From: Owenia fusiformis
Lineage: Eukaryota > Annelida > Polychaeta > Sabellida > Oweniidae
Assembly (NCBI GenBank): GCA_903813345.2
Contig: CAIIXF020000001.1
Coordinates: forward strand, 30,183,915-30,247,914
Direction of reading: 5' to 3'
Length of the DNA stretch: 64,000 nt
Shown: one piece after another, positions 1-12,652 of the stretch
Layout of the letters: each line of letters begins with the position of its first letter
Numbering within the stretch: position 1 is the first letter of the stretch
The notes under the pieces: model-generated
Databases searched by the model: none
What the model was told of the DNA's origin: nothing
Seen by the model: the letters and a program-made list of their open reading frames with translations, nothing else
Made by a program: the position numbers and the translations under genes

Positions 1-1224
1 GAGGTAGCATTCGCCAATTCAACTGACGGCTGACAGATTCACCAACCAGGCTAATTCATGTCCAAATCATTTAAATATGAATAGTAAATGTCACTATTCC
101 TTCATTTATGTTTAAAATGGCTTAAAAACTAGGTTAAACCACCAGCCGGCATCCGGCAGATGAATTAAACTCCTCATTTAACTCACGAGTAGTACATGCC
201 ATTATAAGTAATTGAGTTTACCACTGATAAAAAGTAGGTTAAACCACCAGCCGGCAACTGAATTCATGAATGCAACCTTAGTTCTAAATTATATCTGAAC
301 TGTTTCTGCTGAATCACATGATGCGTTTTACACCTTTCCTTGAGTGAAGACCCCCGCCCTTCTTTACGTTGTGCCTTCCTCGCATGTGTCCATGTATAAC
401 CCCAAAATTCATATGTCCGTCATGTCTGAAGCATTCCATTCATAGAAAGAACCTGTAAAAAGAATAATATTTAGCAGATAAGATATCAAACGGTGACTGA
501 GACATCAAATGTTTTAACCATGGACCGGGGTTAAATATTGTAGTTGCTTAAAATTATATATGATGGCCGGGGCATGCAAGCTCAATTAATGTGGGACAGG
601 TATTTTAAAATCAATAACAAAAAATAGCTGTCAGTGTCACATTCGCTATATGGGCTCACCTTTCGCCACTGAGTGGTTATTTCGGGCATACATTTTTAAT
701 TAATTGTTTTAATTGGTGTGACTGGATATATCTTGTTGTTAAACGATTTGTTTTGCCCATCGTGTATACATGCTGTGTCCCGCTGTCTGCCCCAGCAAAG
801 TATTCACACGTTGTCGAACGATGAGCACATATAAGTGTGATAGCTCCATAATAATAATGGTTTGTTTTAAACCTTAAAAATACTCAAACATGTCTAAAAT
901 GAAAATATTATGAAAACCAGAAGCCTTGTTTCAGTTGTTTTAAATACTGAACATTGTATTAACGTTTAATGCTATTTTTAGTATGACACGGGGACTTTGG
1001 TATATTCAGGGCTGAAATCAAAGTCCCACTGAACAAGAAGGGGATTAGGCTATTTCATTATTATGTGGACTTAAACATAATGTTTGAAGTGAAAAAATTC
1101 ATATTTTCGTATATTTCTGTTTATCTTAAAAGGATATCGAATCATTGCATTACACAAATGCGTTGCTTGCAAACATAAGCGAACCTTTAAATTCGACAGA
1201 CAGTTAACTGTTATTAATTTGATT
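1..1224. other. No gene recognised; AT-rich sequence
   Basis: I see no coding exon or RNA gene here. The phrase AGGTTAAACCACCAGCCGGC occurs twice (near 133 and 234), so a short direct repeat of about 100 bases spacing is present. The rest looks like ordinary intergenic sequence. Confidence 0.5.
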
Positions 1225-2920
1225 TAAATCTGTAAAAATGTCTTGAGTTATTTCATAGATTTATTTGTAAAACTGCCTGGGAATTGAATGTCGTGAATAA
1301 CTCGGTCTCAATACTTTTCCGAAACCAATGCAAACATATAAAATAGTATGTACTTGTCAATACAGTGTATCATACAATGCCACTGTATGTGCATGGCAAA
1401 CTGGTTCCCCTGTAAGTATCCGCCCTGTTCAATATATTGAGTAATTTCATAGATTTACTTGAGAAACTGCCCGGGAACTGAATGTCATGGATTATACTAC
1501 AAATCTCAATACCTCCCCGAAATCAATGTATCACGCGTCCACCCTGTTCAATTGAGTTATTTCATAGATTTATTTCTAATTGAAAGCCTATGGTAAAACT
1601 GCCATTGGAATTGAATGTCATGAATTTCTACAGTCTCAATACTTTTCCGAAACCAATGCAAAAATATATGTTCTTGCCAATACAGTGTATTACACAACGC
1701 CACTGTATGTGCATGGCGAACTGGTTCCCCTGTAAGCATCCGCTCTGTTCAATTGACTTATTTCATTGATACATTAGTGAAATTGACCGAGAACTGAAAT
1801 ACTACAAATCTCAATACTTCCCAGAAATCAATGTATCAAGCATCCGCCCTGTTCAATTGAGTTATTTCATGTAGGCATATTTATTTTGTGAAACTGCCAA
1901 TACAGTAGTGGTGTATCATACAACGTCATTGTATGTACATGGCGAACTGGTTCCCCTGTAAGCGTCCGCCCTGTTCAATTGAGTTATTTCATAAATTTAT
2001 TTGTGAAACTGACCGGGAACTGAATGTCATGAACTACTACAAATGATCTCAATGATTCCCCGAAATCAATGTATCAAGCGTCCGCCCTGTTCAATTGAGT
2101 TATTTCATGTAGGCATATTTATTTTGTGAAACTGCCAATACAGTAGTGGTGTATCATACAACGTCATTGTATGTACATGGCGAACTGGTTCCCCTGTAAG
2201 CGTCCGCCCTGTTCAATTGAATTATTTCATTGATTCATTAGTGAAATTGACCGGGAACTGAAATACTACAAATCTCAATACTTCCCAGAAATCAATGTAT
2301 CAAGCGTCCGCTCTGTTCAATTGAGTTATTTCATGTAGGCATATTTATTTTGTGAAACTGCCAATACAGTAGTGGTTAATCATACAACGTCATTGTATGT
2401 ACATGGCGAACTGGTTCCCCTGTAAGCGTCCGCCCTGTTCAATTGAGTTATTTCATAGATTTATTTGTGAAACTGCCCGGGAACTGAATGTCATGAACTA
2501 CTACAAATGATCTCAATGATTCCCCGAAATCAATGTATCAAGCGTCCGCCCTGTTCAATTGAGTTATTTCATAGATTTGTTTGTATAACTGCTTTGAAAT
2601 TGAATGTCATTATGTGCATGGCGAACTGGTTCCCCTGTGAGCATCTGCCCTGTTCCATTGAGTTATTTCATAGATTTATTTTGAATGAATTACAACAAAT
2701 CTCAATTCTTTTCTGAAATCAATGCAAACATATAAAATATTATGTACTTGTCAATACAGTGTGTCATACAACGCCACTGTATGTGCATGGCGAACTGGTT
2801 CCCCTGTGAGCATCTGCTCTGTTCTATTGAGATATTTCATAGATTTATTTTGTGAAACTGCTCGGGAACTGAATGTCATGAATTACTTTTCAATACTTTT
2901 CTGAAACCGAATTGAATGTT
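1225..2920. repeat. Complex satellite, array 1
   Basis: At least seven irregular copies of a unit of about 170-320 bases. The most constant piece is GGCGAACTGGTTCCCC, found at about 1395 (one mismatch), 1715, 1941, 2179, 2405, 2620 and 2789. Each copy also carries CGCCCTGTTCAATTGAGTTA and variants of GAACTGAATGTCATGAA. Units differ by internal gain and loss of sub-blocks rather than by simple point changes, so this is a higher-order or composite satellite. The short reading frames inside it have no support as genes. Confidence 0.85.
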
Positions 2921-3608
2921 TATGTCGGTAATTTTGACCAATAGCGCACAATCTTTCAATGTCTATATTTAGATTATAAACACATGAGGTAATGCTCATG
3001 TTGATTTTACTCCAATCAGCAAGTTAGTATTTGAACCTTTGATAATGGCATTATGGGAAGTCCTACCTCGCTTCACTTTCATCTAGGTAAATTTAAAACG
3101 ACCCTCGCAAAATCGATAAACGTTTTATTTGCTAAATATAATCGAAAGTAATTTGATTGAAGTGAACCAATTTAATTTAATATCAGGAAATTGATGACTG
3201 TTCAGTTCACATATAAACACTTATAGTTAAGATATGCTGTAAAAAAGATATCGAAAAGTAATTATATTTTTGGTGAATGCATTTTATTTGTAAGGGAGAT
3301 ACCTGGATTTGCAGACTTGTAAACATTTGCTCTAAAGACAATATTAAGACGAACATGTATTTAAGATTCCATCATGATTGATATTCCTGCGATCTGTACT
3401 GCTTGATCTTATTATTAATTGAATTTAATTCCCTTTCAATAGTCTGAATTCTATTCGAGCAATTTCTGCAAATAATACTGGTACATATTCGTTTAACGTC
3501 AATCATCTAATCTAGAAGTTGTCCGTGAGCAGTTCTTTCACCGTTTTTTATTAGTTTTGTTTTTCCTGAAATCAGTCTTGGCAATGAAGCTCAGTACACA
3601 AGGCAAGC
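2921..3608. other. Spacer between the two satellite arrays
   Basis: Nothing recognisable. It has no satellite phrase, no credible reading frame and no inverted repeat that I can see. Confidence 0.5.
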
Positions 3609-4570
3609 ATGTTGTTTTTCAGTATTAGGAGTATACTTTCCGGAAATCATTGCAAACAAATCATAAAATATTATGTATTTGTCAATAAAACATACAACGC
3701 CACTGTATGCGCATGGCGAACTGGTTCCCCTATTAGCATCTGCCCTGTTCCATTCAGTATTTTAACTGCCCAGGAGTTGAAAATTCTAAATTACTACAAA
3801 TCTCAATACTTTTTCGAAATCGATGCAATAAATGTAATATAGTATCCGCTGGACAAAGGTGCGCTGTAAATATTGTAGGCTACTTTACAGAACTTGTACA
3901 ATATCATACAACGCTACTGTATGTGCATCCCGGGATGTGCATTGCGAACTGGTTCCCCTGTAAAGCATCTGCCATGTTCTGTTGAGTTCTTTCAAGTATG
4001 CCATGAATTACTACAAATCTCAATACTTTTTCGAAATCAATATGCAAACATGTAATATATTATCTACTGGACAAAGGTGCACTGTAAATATTGTAGCCTA
4101 CTTTACAGAACTTGTACAATATCATACAACGCTACTGTATGTGCATCCCGGGATGTGCATGGCGAACTGGTTCCCCTGTAAAGCATCCGCCATGTTCTGT
4201 TGAGTTCTTTCAAGTATTTAGTTAAACTACCCGGGATCTGAATGTCATGAATTACTACAAATCTCAATACTTTTTCGAAATCAATATGCAAACATGTAAC
4301 ATATTATCCACTGGACAAAGGTGCACTGATTGTAGGCTACTTTACAGAACTTGTACAATATCATACAACGCTACTGTATGTGCATCCCGGGATGTGCATG
4401 GCGAACTAGTTCCCCTGTAAAGCATCCGCCATGTTCTATTGAGTTCTGTCAAGTATTTTATTAAACTACCCGGGAACATAATGTCATGAATTACTACAAA
4501 TCTCAATACTTTTTCGAAATCAATGCAAAAGTTAATGACTAATCCATGTTTTTGGGGTGTGTAAATCAAA
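3609..4570. repeat. Complex satellite, array 2
   Basis: Four more copies of the same satellite, with the GGCGAACTGGTTCCCC core near 3715, 3943, 4161 and 4400 and spacing of about 218-239 bases. Three of the four share an extra block with CTTTACAGAACTTGTACAA and the palindromic phrase GCATCCCGGGATGTGC, which array 1 lacks. Array 2 therefore looks like a locally amplified subfamily. Confidence 0.85.
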
Positions 4571-4812
4571 ATTGCTGTATACTATTGTAGCTATGCTCCA
4601 AACTTCAAGATCTGATCATTAAATAGGGATTAACGTCAAATCAATTCTAAAAGCAAAAATATCCAATGCGTTAAATAATCTTTTCTTTTTTCAGTATTAT
4701 TTTTGTAAATGTTATTAAAATTAAATTAGATATTGTAGGCCTATATATGCACCTGGCTAGGGGAAGCTTAGCTACTAGACCTTATCTGCCAGGCCCCCCG
4801 ACCCAATCCTCT

Positions 4813-7228
4813 CAGTGGCGTAGCCAGGATTTGGTGACCGGGGGTTCTATTTTTATTTATGTTATTCACAAATCCCCCCCCCCTTCATTAGGGTTTCTCA
4901 AATAATGCAATTTGTACAATTACACTCCCTCCAAAAGTTTGGCAATCCTAACTACCCCATTGGATTATGTATTAAAGCATCTTTAAGTTTGAATTCTTAT
5001 TTGCATAATTTGTAAAGAAAAAACTATTTTGGGAGGGGAAATATAATTCAGAATCTGATCTATAGGGGGTGATAAAATTACAAGCAACATGTATAATTGA
5101 CCTACCAATCTATTCCTTACAATATCAAATACAATATCTCCCAAAAGATTCACAACATTTTTACATTTTTGTAAAAATCTTTAGTTTTCCTGGAATAAAG
5201 TATGCACTGTTGTGATTTTTAGAAAATAGACATGACAAGGAATGACATGAGAAAAGTCTGGACGTAAAAATGATTTTCAAAAATGACATTGTAGCTTTGC
5301 AACTTTAATGTTCACAAAGTAAAATAAACAGGCAACGTGCAAAAAAGTCAGACAACTTATAATTAATTTTCTGCATCAAAATATACTTCAGTGAATCTTT
5401 TACTGAATACATTACATATCCTGAAATCTGATTTGCCCCGAATTCACCATTATTTCGACTGATTTCTCTGGAAGACCCTGGAGCATGATTTGTTTCCAAG
5501 GAATATCAACTATTTCGCACAATTTATTCTTTAACTTAAGCTACTTCATCTAGGACAAAATAAATCACCTCATGCAATGGCTTATCATTATTTTTCAGGA
5601 AATTTGTTGGAAGCCAGTTCGGATCAAATGCAAGTTAGGTTATTGAAATTGACGCAAACACCCTATACTCCGAAAGATCGTTCCTCTATGATAACTTTTC
5701 ACAACGTTTACACGAAGGCTTTATAAACTATCCGGGATAGTCGTATTACTGATGAAAATATATATTATTCAAATAAGTGGGTCTAGGTTATGCTTTGTTT
5801 TAGAAAGTTCAAAATATTTCTTTGGACGTCATCGGAGCTCAGTGGTAAGTCCCCCAGAGCAGATCAACCGCAATTGATAATAAAAACGTTTTAGTGGATA
5901 AAATTATATATAAATACAAGCGACTGTTATTTTGTTAAGTTCAGACGGCTTAATAACAAATTAGGCCTTCATTATTTGAAGATTAATACCATATAATTTT
6001 TCTATGTTTTTTTTTTATTATATTATTTATTCGCTAAACATATCATGACATTTAACATGAAAATGGAGAGCAAGTAAACTGGAACGATAACAATTTGAAT
6101 TCTATACAATCTCTTAGATGAGTGGAGTGTATCTGAAAAAAACAAAATCATCTTTTGCAATGATAGATTTTTCTTTGGAAAGTGATTGGTAAATAAATAC
6201 TGAACAAATGAAAGAATAAATAATTCATTTCACAACGTTTTTAATTATTAATAGACTAGATGCGAGTAGAAATGATCTTGATTTACGTCATTAAATATTC
6301 AAAATTCAGTCAAAGTGATGTCATATTTGAAATCCACATGTAAAAATACATCTAAAAATATGGTTTCGAAAATTGTTTATCAACTTTGAAAATTTAATAT
6401 TTTTTGAAAATGTGACTTCTAGTTCGGGTTGATTCCCCATAGACTCCGTATTAAAAAATCACAAAAAGTGAAATATCTTTTCTTGTATTAAACATATGAC
6501 ATTTTCTTTTACTGGACATACTTAAATTTGCATAACTATTCGATACATAAGGGCTATATGAAAATTGAACCACTAAAACAGATGTAATTTAAGTTAAAGG
6601 GAACTTTCTACTACTAGTATACCCGCCATGCTATTTGACCCGAGCGAGCCACCTGGTGGTGAAACTGGTAACTACCTACTCGTATTTGCGTTATTGGTTT
6701 TGGGGACTTGCCAGTTCCAGGGACGCCCCAAGAAATATTTTAAATTTTAATCGAAATAAAACAAAACAGAGATGGACACATTTGAAAGAACATGTGTTTC
6801 ATCAATATTACGACTATTCCAGATATTTATTCGCCAATGTTGTAAAAATCATTCGGAATATGGGACGTCTGCATTGTTTTCAATAACTTTCAATAACTTT
6901 GTATTGGACCAGAACTGGCTTTAAACAAAATTCCTACAAATTGATTTAGCCATTGCCCAAGATGGGTTATTTTGTCTGAGATGAAGCATGCTAAACGTTT
7001 TGAGGGAAGTGTAACTTCACTATGACATGTTTTTAAGAAAATAATGCTCTCGTGTTCACCATAACAAATATCAATTCATTTACTGCTCATATAATGTAGT
7101 TTTCAAATAGCACAGTAATTCAATGATTCTGGTTAAAGCCTATGCATTTTTTCGCAAAATGTTATTTTTGGGAAATCCTGACCGGGGGTTCGTTCGAACC
7201 CACCGAACCCCCGCTGGCTACGGCTATG
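4813..7228. mobile_element. DNA element with CAGTGGCGTAGCCAG ends, 5-bp TSD
   Basis: The left end CAGTGGCGTAGCCAG and right end CTGGCTACGGCTATG are inverted repeats with two mismatches. CCTCT is duplicated at both sides (4808-4812 and 7229-7233), and the uninterrupted target CCTCT is present once in copy 2 of the host repeat near 9872. This proves an insertion of 2,416 bases into copy 1. No transposase frame is visible, so it is non-autonomous. It contains about 100 bases nearly identical to 19992-20091 of the Roco gene intron. Superfamily not assigned. Confidence 0.85.
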
Positions 7229-7539
7229 CCTCTCACCATAAACACAGATTGCATGACATGTGCGTGTTTAATACAGGTGATGTCTCAAGACATTGTCTAA
7301 GTCACCACTCCCAAAAATATGATATTAGGGCTGTCTCCATTAGCCATAAGGATAAACCCATAATAAGTGAATAACCTGCGTACCAAACCTTCGGGCTAGG
7401 TCCCATCGCTCAGCTTATGGACAACTACCTTGTATATTTCATTAAAGATCATACACATTTTCGTACAGGAGGGGCTGCACCATCTTACCATACTTGGTGT
7501 TTCGAACTTTCCTTAGCAGCGTGCCAAACATGTAACAAT

Positions 7540-9560
7540 CTTGCCGACCTGGCAACAAAAAACATACACACCTTACAACAGAGACACACACAAACTCCAA
7601 TTCGCAAATTAAAACAATACGCATTTACTCATAAACAACCAACCAAATAATACCCCGACTGGAAAACACTTTCCAAACCAAAATATAAACAATTACTTCA
7701 TAACAACCAACACGAAACCAACACTTCAAAATATACATTCTAACAAGGGAATCTTCCTATTGTCTTCTTAATCACTACTCCCATAACCACACTTAATTCA
7801 GGAACATACCTGATACACACATAATTACAGTGACCTAGATACATAATTGGCCACTGATACACATATAACACGTACCACTGACAACTAAGAATCAACCTAA
7901 CTACTAATATGGCTAGGAAACGCAACAACAAACTTTACAAAGCCCAAAAAACAATACATCCTTTCAAACACTCATAAAACACACAAAACCAAAGCAGCGA
8001 AAACTAAGCTCGTTGTTAACTTGTCGGATTACACACCGTCAGAAGCAGAACACTCTGTTCTCTCTAAGGGACTCAAGTTTATTCCCACCCCAAACTTAAA
8101 AACACTAGAGCGGGAACTCCCGACTGACATTCTAAGTTTTACCAGAAAACTTAGATTAAAATACTCATTTCATACAACGAGTAGAACGAAACACCCGTTC
8201 TCTACAACGAAAAAACAACACAACCAAACCAGACTTAAACAATAAACCAACCACAAACAGACACAATCAACCAATAAGCATCACCCTCCCGATACAACAC
8301 AAATATGGGAAAATCAAAATATTTGAAATACGGACGATTAAACCCTACATTCAAGTTAATATCTCAACAACAAGATATACCACGAACATAATACACACAC
8401 CAACAGGAAGCAAAAACATTAAACAAGCCGCCTGAACCAACAGAAAAACGATTTACCTATCATAGACCTACCCTAAACACCGCCAAACTCAAACCAACTT
8501 AAAGAATCGAAAATACCGCAAAATGCCGAAAACACCAAAACACGTCCAAACACGGAAAAGTTTACAACCCTTCTAATACACACAATATGAACATTACATA
8601 TACCTGGCCATGAAGCTGACACAATGAACAAAACAACCAAATTAAAATTTCAACAACTAATACGCATACACCCTCCCGATAAAACACAAACATGAGAAAA
8701 TCAAAATATTTGAAATACGGGCCATCAAACCCTACATTCAAGTTAATATCTCAACAACGAGATATGCCACGAACATAATGCACACACCAACGGAAAGCTA
8801 AAACATTACACAAGCCACCTGAACCATCAAAAGACAATTTACCTACCATAGACCCATCCTAGTCACCACCAAACTCAAACCAACTCAACAAATCGAAAAT
8901 ACCGCAAAATGCCGAAAACACCAAAACACGACCAAACACGAAAAAGTCAACAACTCTTCTAATACACACAATATGAACATAACATATACCTGGCCATGAA
9001 GCTGAAACAATGAACAAAACAACCAGATCCAATTTCAACATTGAACCGACCATACCCCGATGCAATTAACCAATACACATACACCCTCCCGATAAAACAC
9101 AAATATATGAAAACCAAAATATTTAAAATACGGGCCATTAAACCCTACATTCAAGTTAATATCTTAACAACAAGATATGCTAGCAACATATCACATATAC
9201 CAATGGAAAGCTGAAACAGTAAACTTACCACCTGAACCACCAAAATGTAATTTACCTACCCTCAACGCCACCACAGACACCGCCAAACGCACACCAACTC
9301 AACAAATTGAAAACACCACAAAATGCCACAAAATACAACCAAACACGAACAAGCCAACAACCCTTTAAATACACACAATATCAACATATAACATACATGA
9401 CCATATGGCTAAACCACAAACCAAACCAAACTAAAATTCATCAATAAACTGACCACGCCTTTATGCAATAAACCAATACGCATAAACAACCACCCCCCCT
9501 CCCGCTAAAAACGAATACGGGAAACCTATTAAAATACAACAGAATGATAGAAATAAAACA
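7540..9560 (+). repeat. A/C-rich tandem core of copy 1, about 400-base period
   Basis: The plus strand is dominated by A and C with very little G. Repeats of about 386-412 bases restart with ACCCTCCCGATAAAACAC-like phrases near 8280, 8668, 9080 and, diverged, 9490. Recurrent sub-phrases are AAACCCTACATTCAAGTTAA and AAATACCGCAAAATGCCGAA. All reading frames in it are compositional and show no protein-like sequence. Confidence 0.8.
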
Positions 9561-9601
9561 GCATTATCATTCACAATAAAATCACAATAAATCACATACA
9601 A

Positions 9602-9740
9602 CATTCATTCGGCCGCTGAGGAAGAACAATCATGGGATACCCCCATGAGTTCGAAACATCTTGGGCCCTTATAATGACCAACATATAAGGGAGAAGATCC
9701 GCTACAGGATCGGGATGTCCGGCCTCTCTCTACGTGAATG
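9602..9740 (+). ncRNA. Type I hammerhead ribozyme-like motif
   Basis: All conserved parts can be placed. Stem I is GGCCG (9611-9615) with CGGCC (9720-9724), extended by CATTCA (9602-9607) with TGAATG (9735-9740). The core CTGAGGA (9616-9622) fits CUGANGA. Stem II is GAAC/GTTC plus TCATGGG/CCCATGA, closed by a 5-base loop. GAAA follows at 9653-9656. Stem III starts with CATC (9657-9660) pairing GATG (9714-9717) and holds two internal hairpins (CCCTTATA/TATAAGGG and GATCC/GGATC). The cleavage triplet GTC is at 9717-9719, directly before stem I. The one departure is an unpaired A at 9623 next to stem II. Such ribozymes are known from Penelope-like elements and retrozymes; self-cleavage here is inferred. 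Confidence 0.65.
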
Positions 9741-9970
9741 AAGATAGGGAATAACACACCAATGTCATTACCCTAGGATCTACCAAATATACACTACCCG
9801 TCACATGAGTACTGACGGTGGTTAGGGGAAGCTTAGCTACAAGACCTTGCCTGCCAGGCCCCCCGACTGAGACCTCTCACCATAAACACAGATTGCATGA
9901 CATGTGCGTGTTTAATACAGGTGATGTCTCAAGACATTGTCTAAGTCACCATTTCCAAAAATAAAAAAAC

Positions 9971-10145
9971 TTGATTTCAAGTTACTATGGCAACCATTTC
10001 TCATTCAATGTTTCCGTTATTCTAAATATTGTTAGCTGGATTAATAAACCATTCCATGCTGCACATTCTGTGAAAATTTCATAGGAAAATATTGAAAAAT
10101 AAAGAAATTAGAGAGATATTATGAGAACTTTATGATCAACCCTCG
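9971..10145. mobile_element. Solo terminal repeat of a mariner-type MITE
   Basis: This segment matches the right terminal repeat of the element at 10322-11340, ending in the same ...CTTTATGAT..CCCTCG followed by TA. The left end and centre are absent. Relative to copy 1 of the host repeat it sits between TCACC..CCAAAAAT and GCTCAGCTTATGG. It carries an X-box, GTTACTATGGCAAC, at 9981-9994. Confidence 0.75.
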
Positions 10146-10321
10146 TATGTCACATTGCTCAGCTTATGGACAAATACCAAGTATATTTCATCTCAAAAAC
10201 GATCGAACACATTTTGTAGTAGAAGGGCTGTACCATCTTACCACACTTGGTGTTTCGAACATTTCTTATCAGCGTCCCGAATATTCAACAATCTTTCTGC
10301 CGACCCGGCAATACAAAAATA

Positions 10322-11340
10322 CGAGGGTATATCATAAAGTTCTCATAATATCTCTCTAATTTTTTCATTTTTCAATATTTTCTAATGAAATTTTCATGGA
10401 ATCTGCACTATAGAATACTCTATTAATCTCTCAAAATATATTTGGTATAACATAAATATTAGATAAGTAGTGGTTGCCATAGTAACCGGAAATCAAGGCA
10501 CCCGGGGCAAATACAAATAATTTAGAGAATTAGCTTAATTAACCATGTTTACATACATTATAAACTCTCATGAATTATCAAACACATTAAAATGTTATCT
10601 TGAATATGTTGTTAAATGCTTTTACTATAAAATAAATTGATGTGAACTGTGTGATGTCATAGGGTATGCTGACATGCTTCATTAGATGTGATACCAAACT
10701 CTGAGAATCAAAGCTTAATTATCAGAAATGACTGAGTAAGATAGTGCATAGATGCAGAGATCATCAGAAAAATAATATTCATACTGATAAAAAGTTTAGT
10801 TTAGTTCAAAATTCCTTTGCTCATACTAAAGATGGTCTAAAACAAATATGTTGCAAAGACATCAACAAAATTACACCCTATGTGTATTCTATTATTTATT
10901 TAAGATGAACTAAAGTGGAAAATCGACTTTCCATGGAATATTTGACAAAACAGTTGTAGTGTCTAACATCACTTCTAATGAAGCATTACAATCATCCATA
11001 ATGAGATCACACAATTCACATGACCATTATAATTGTTCAAAACAGTCAAGAATACATGGTATTTATTAATTTGATGTGTTTCATAGCTTATTTAATAACT
11101 TATTATGCATTTAAACATGGTTAGTTGGGGCTATTCTTGCACAATTTTTTATTTGCCCCGGGTGCGTTGATTTCCGGTTACTATGACAACCATTTCTTAA
11201 ATAATATTTCTGTTATACCAAATATTTTTGATAGATTAATTCAGCATTCTAAACTACACATTCTGTGAAAAATTCATCAGAATATATTGAAAAATAAAAA
11301 AATTAGAGAGATATTATGAGAACTTTATGATATACCCTCG
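10322..11340. mobile_element. Mariner-type MITE, long TIRs, TA target
   Basis: Terminal inverted repeats of roughly 180 bases start with CGAGGGTATATCATAAAG and are flanked by TA on both sides (10320-10321, 11341-11342). The TIRs end inside at CACCCGGGGCAAAT and its complement. It is inserted cleanly into copy 2 of the large tandem element; the empty site is visible in copy 1 near 7560. No transposase is encoded. Both TIRs carry an X-box-like 14-mer (10473-10486 and 11177-11190). Confidence 0.85.
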
Positions 11341-12257
11341 TATATACACTTTATAACCTTATGGAGATAAACACTCACTCCAATTCATATTTTAAAAAAC
11401 AACGCATTTACTCACAAACAACCAACCAAACCAGGTTTCCCCAACCGGGAACCCTATTTAGAAACAGCCCATTCTTAAAAAAACAATGGAAGTACATGTA
11501 AAACACAAACATATACAACAGACTATCAAACACATTACCCGTACATCATATAAAACTCATATCAACAAACAAAACAAACGAAACAAATTTTAACAAACAA
11601 ACCGACAAAATCGTGATCTACAATTCACCAAAACGCATACACCATCCCGACAAAACACAAACACGGGACAATCAACAAATTGAAAACACGGTAAGACAGC
11701 CCCCAGAAACAAGTTAATACCTCAATAACAAGAGATGCTACGACCACAACATATACATCGAAATAAAGCTTAGACATGACACTACACACCCAAGCCGTTG
11801 AAAAACAACTTACCTACCACTTACATACCAAAAAAAGCCACAAAACAAACACGAAATTTACAAACCAAAATACCACAAAACTCCGATAAAACCAAAATAC
11901 CGTAACCAATCGCGAACGAGCTAACAACTTCCCCAAAGCACACACTATCAAAATAAAAAACACCTCACCATAAGGGTAAACAACAAACCAAACAAACAAA
12001 TTGACAACAACTTGATGCAATTAATCAATACGCATACACGATCCCGGCAAAACACAAACACGGGATAATCAAAACATAATGAAATCACGGGAAGACAGCC
12101 TCCAAAATCAAGTTAATATCTCAACAACAAGAGATGCTACTACCATAACACATACACCAAAATGAACCTCAGACATGACACTACACACCCAAACTGTTGC
12201 AAAACAACTTATCTACCACTTACATATAAAAACGCCACACAAAACAAATAAAACAAG

Positions 12258-12652
12258 AAAGGACGATTCTCGGTTTGGAGAACAGTCTCCTGGGCTAATA
12301 ATTTGATTCATGAAAAATATAGAAATATTACCCAAATTAAACTATGAATATTCAAAAGAGGACATTTAAATCTACAAAATGTAAAAATAACAAATTGGTC
12401 TGAAGCAGGGATAACGCTCAATTAGACCGATTCAGTAAAATACAAGTCTCGATTTGGGGAAAGAAGTTCATCGGTGTACTGCGCTAATATTTTTTTGCGA
12501 AAAATATAGAAATATTACCCAAATTAAATTATGACTATTCAAAAGAAGACATTCAAATCTATATTATGTAAAAAAAATCAAATTTGTCCGAAGCAGGGAT
12601 AATGCTCATTTAGATTGATGAACTTCGTTCTCCAAACCGAGAATCGTCCTTT
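12258..12652. mobile_element. MITE with internal direct duplication
   Basis: The ends AAAGGACGATTCTCGG and CCGAGAATCGTCCTTT are perfect inverted repeats, continuing through TTTGGAGAAC. Inside, a block of about 115 bases (AAAAATATAGAAATATTACC to GAAGCAGGGATAA) occurs twice in direct orientation, near 12314-12412 and 12500-12602. It interrupts a core repeat of the large tandem element. The target duplication is not clear. Confidence 0.75.

Larger units (their letters stand above)
4741..9832 (+). repeat. Large tandem element, copy 1 (with nested insertion)
   Basis: A long repeat unit starts near TAGGGGAAGCTTAGCTAC (about 4755) and ends near ACTGACGGTGG (about 9829), where the same start phrase begins copy 2. 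Shared blocks include TGCATGACATGTGCGTGTTT (7252 and 9894) and GCTCAGCTTATGGACAA (7412 and 10158). The unit is interrupted at 4813-7228 by a DNA element. Its core (7540-9560) is A/C-rich tandem sequence and its 3' part carries a hammerhead-like motif. No reverse transcriptase or transposase frame is present, so this is a non-autonomous element. A Penelope-like or retrozyme-type origin is inferred from the ribozyme and the head-to-tail arrangement. Confidence 0.7.

Noticed and set aside
5824-6440. tRNA-like A box (GAGCTCAGTGGTAAG) and B box (GGTTGATTCC) phrases
   Set aside because: They are about 600 bases apart and no cloverleaf can be drawn, so neither a tRNA nor a SINE head is supported.
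8859-9065. Frames in the A/C-rich repeat core on either strand
   Set aside because: Low-complexity composition, repeated with each unit, no conserved start, no family match.
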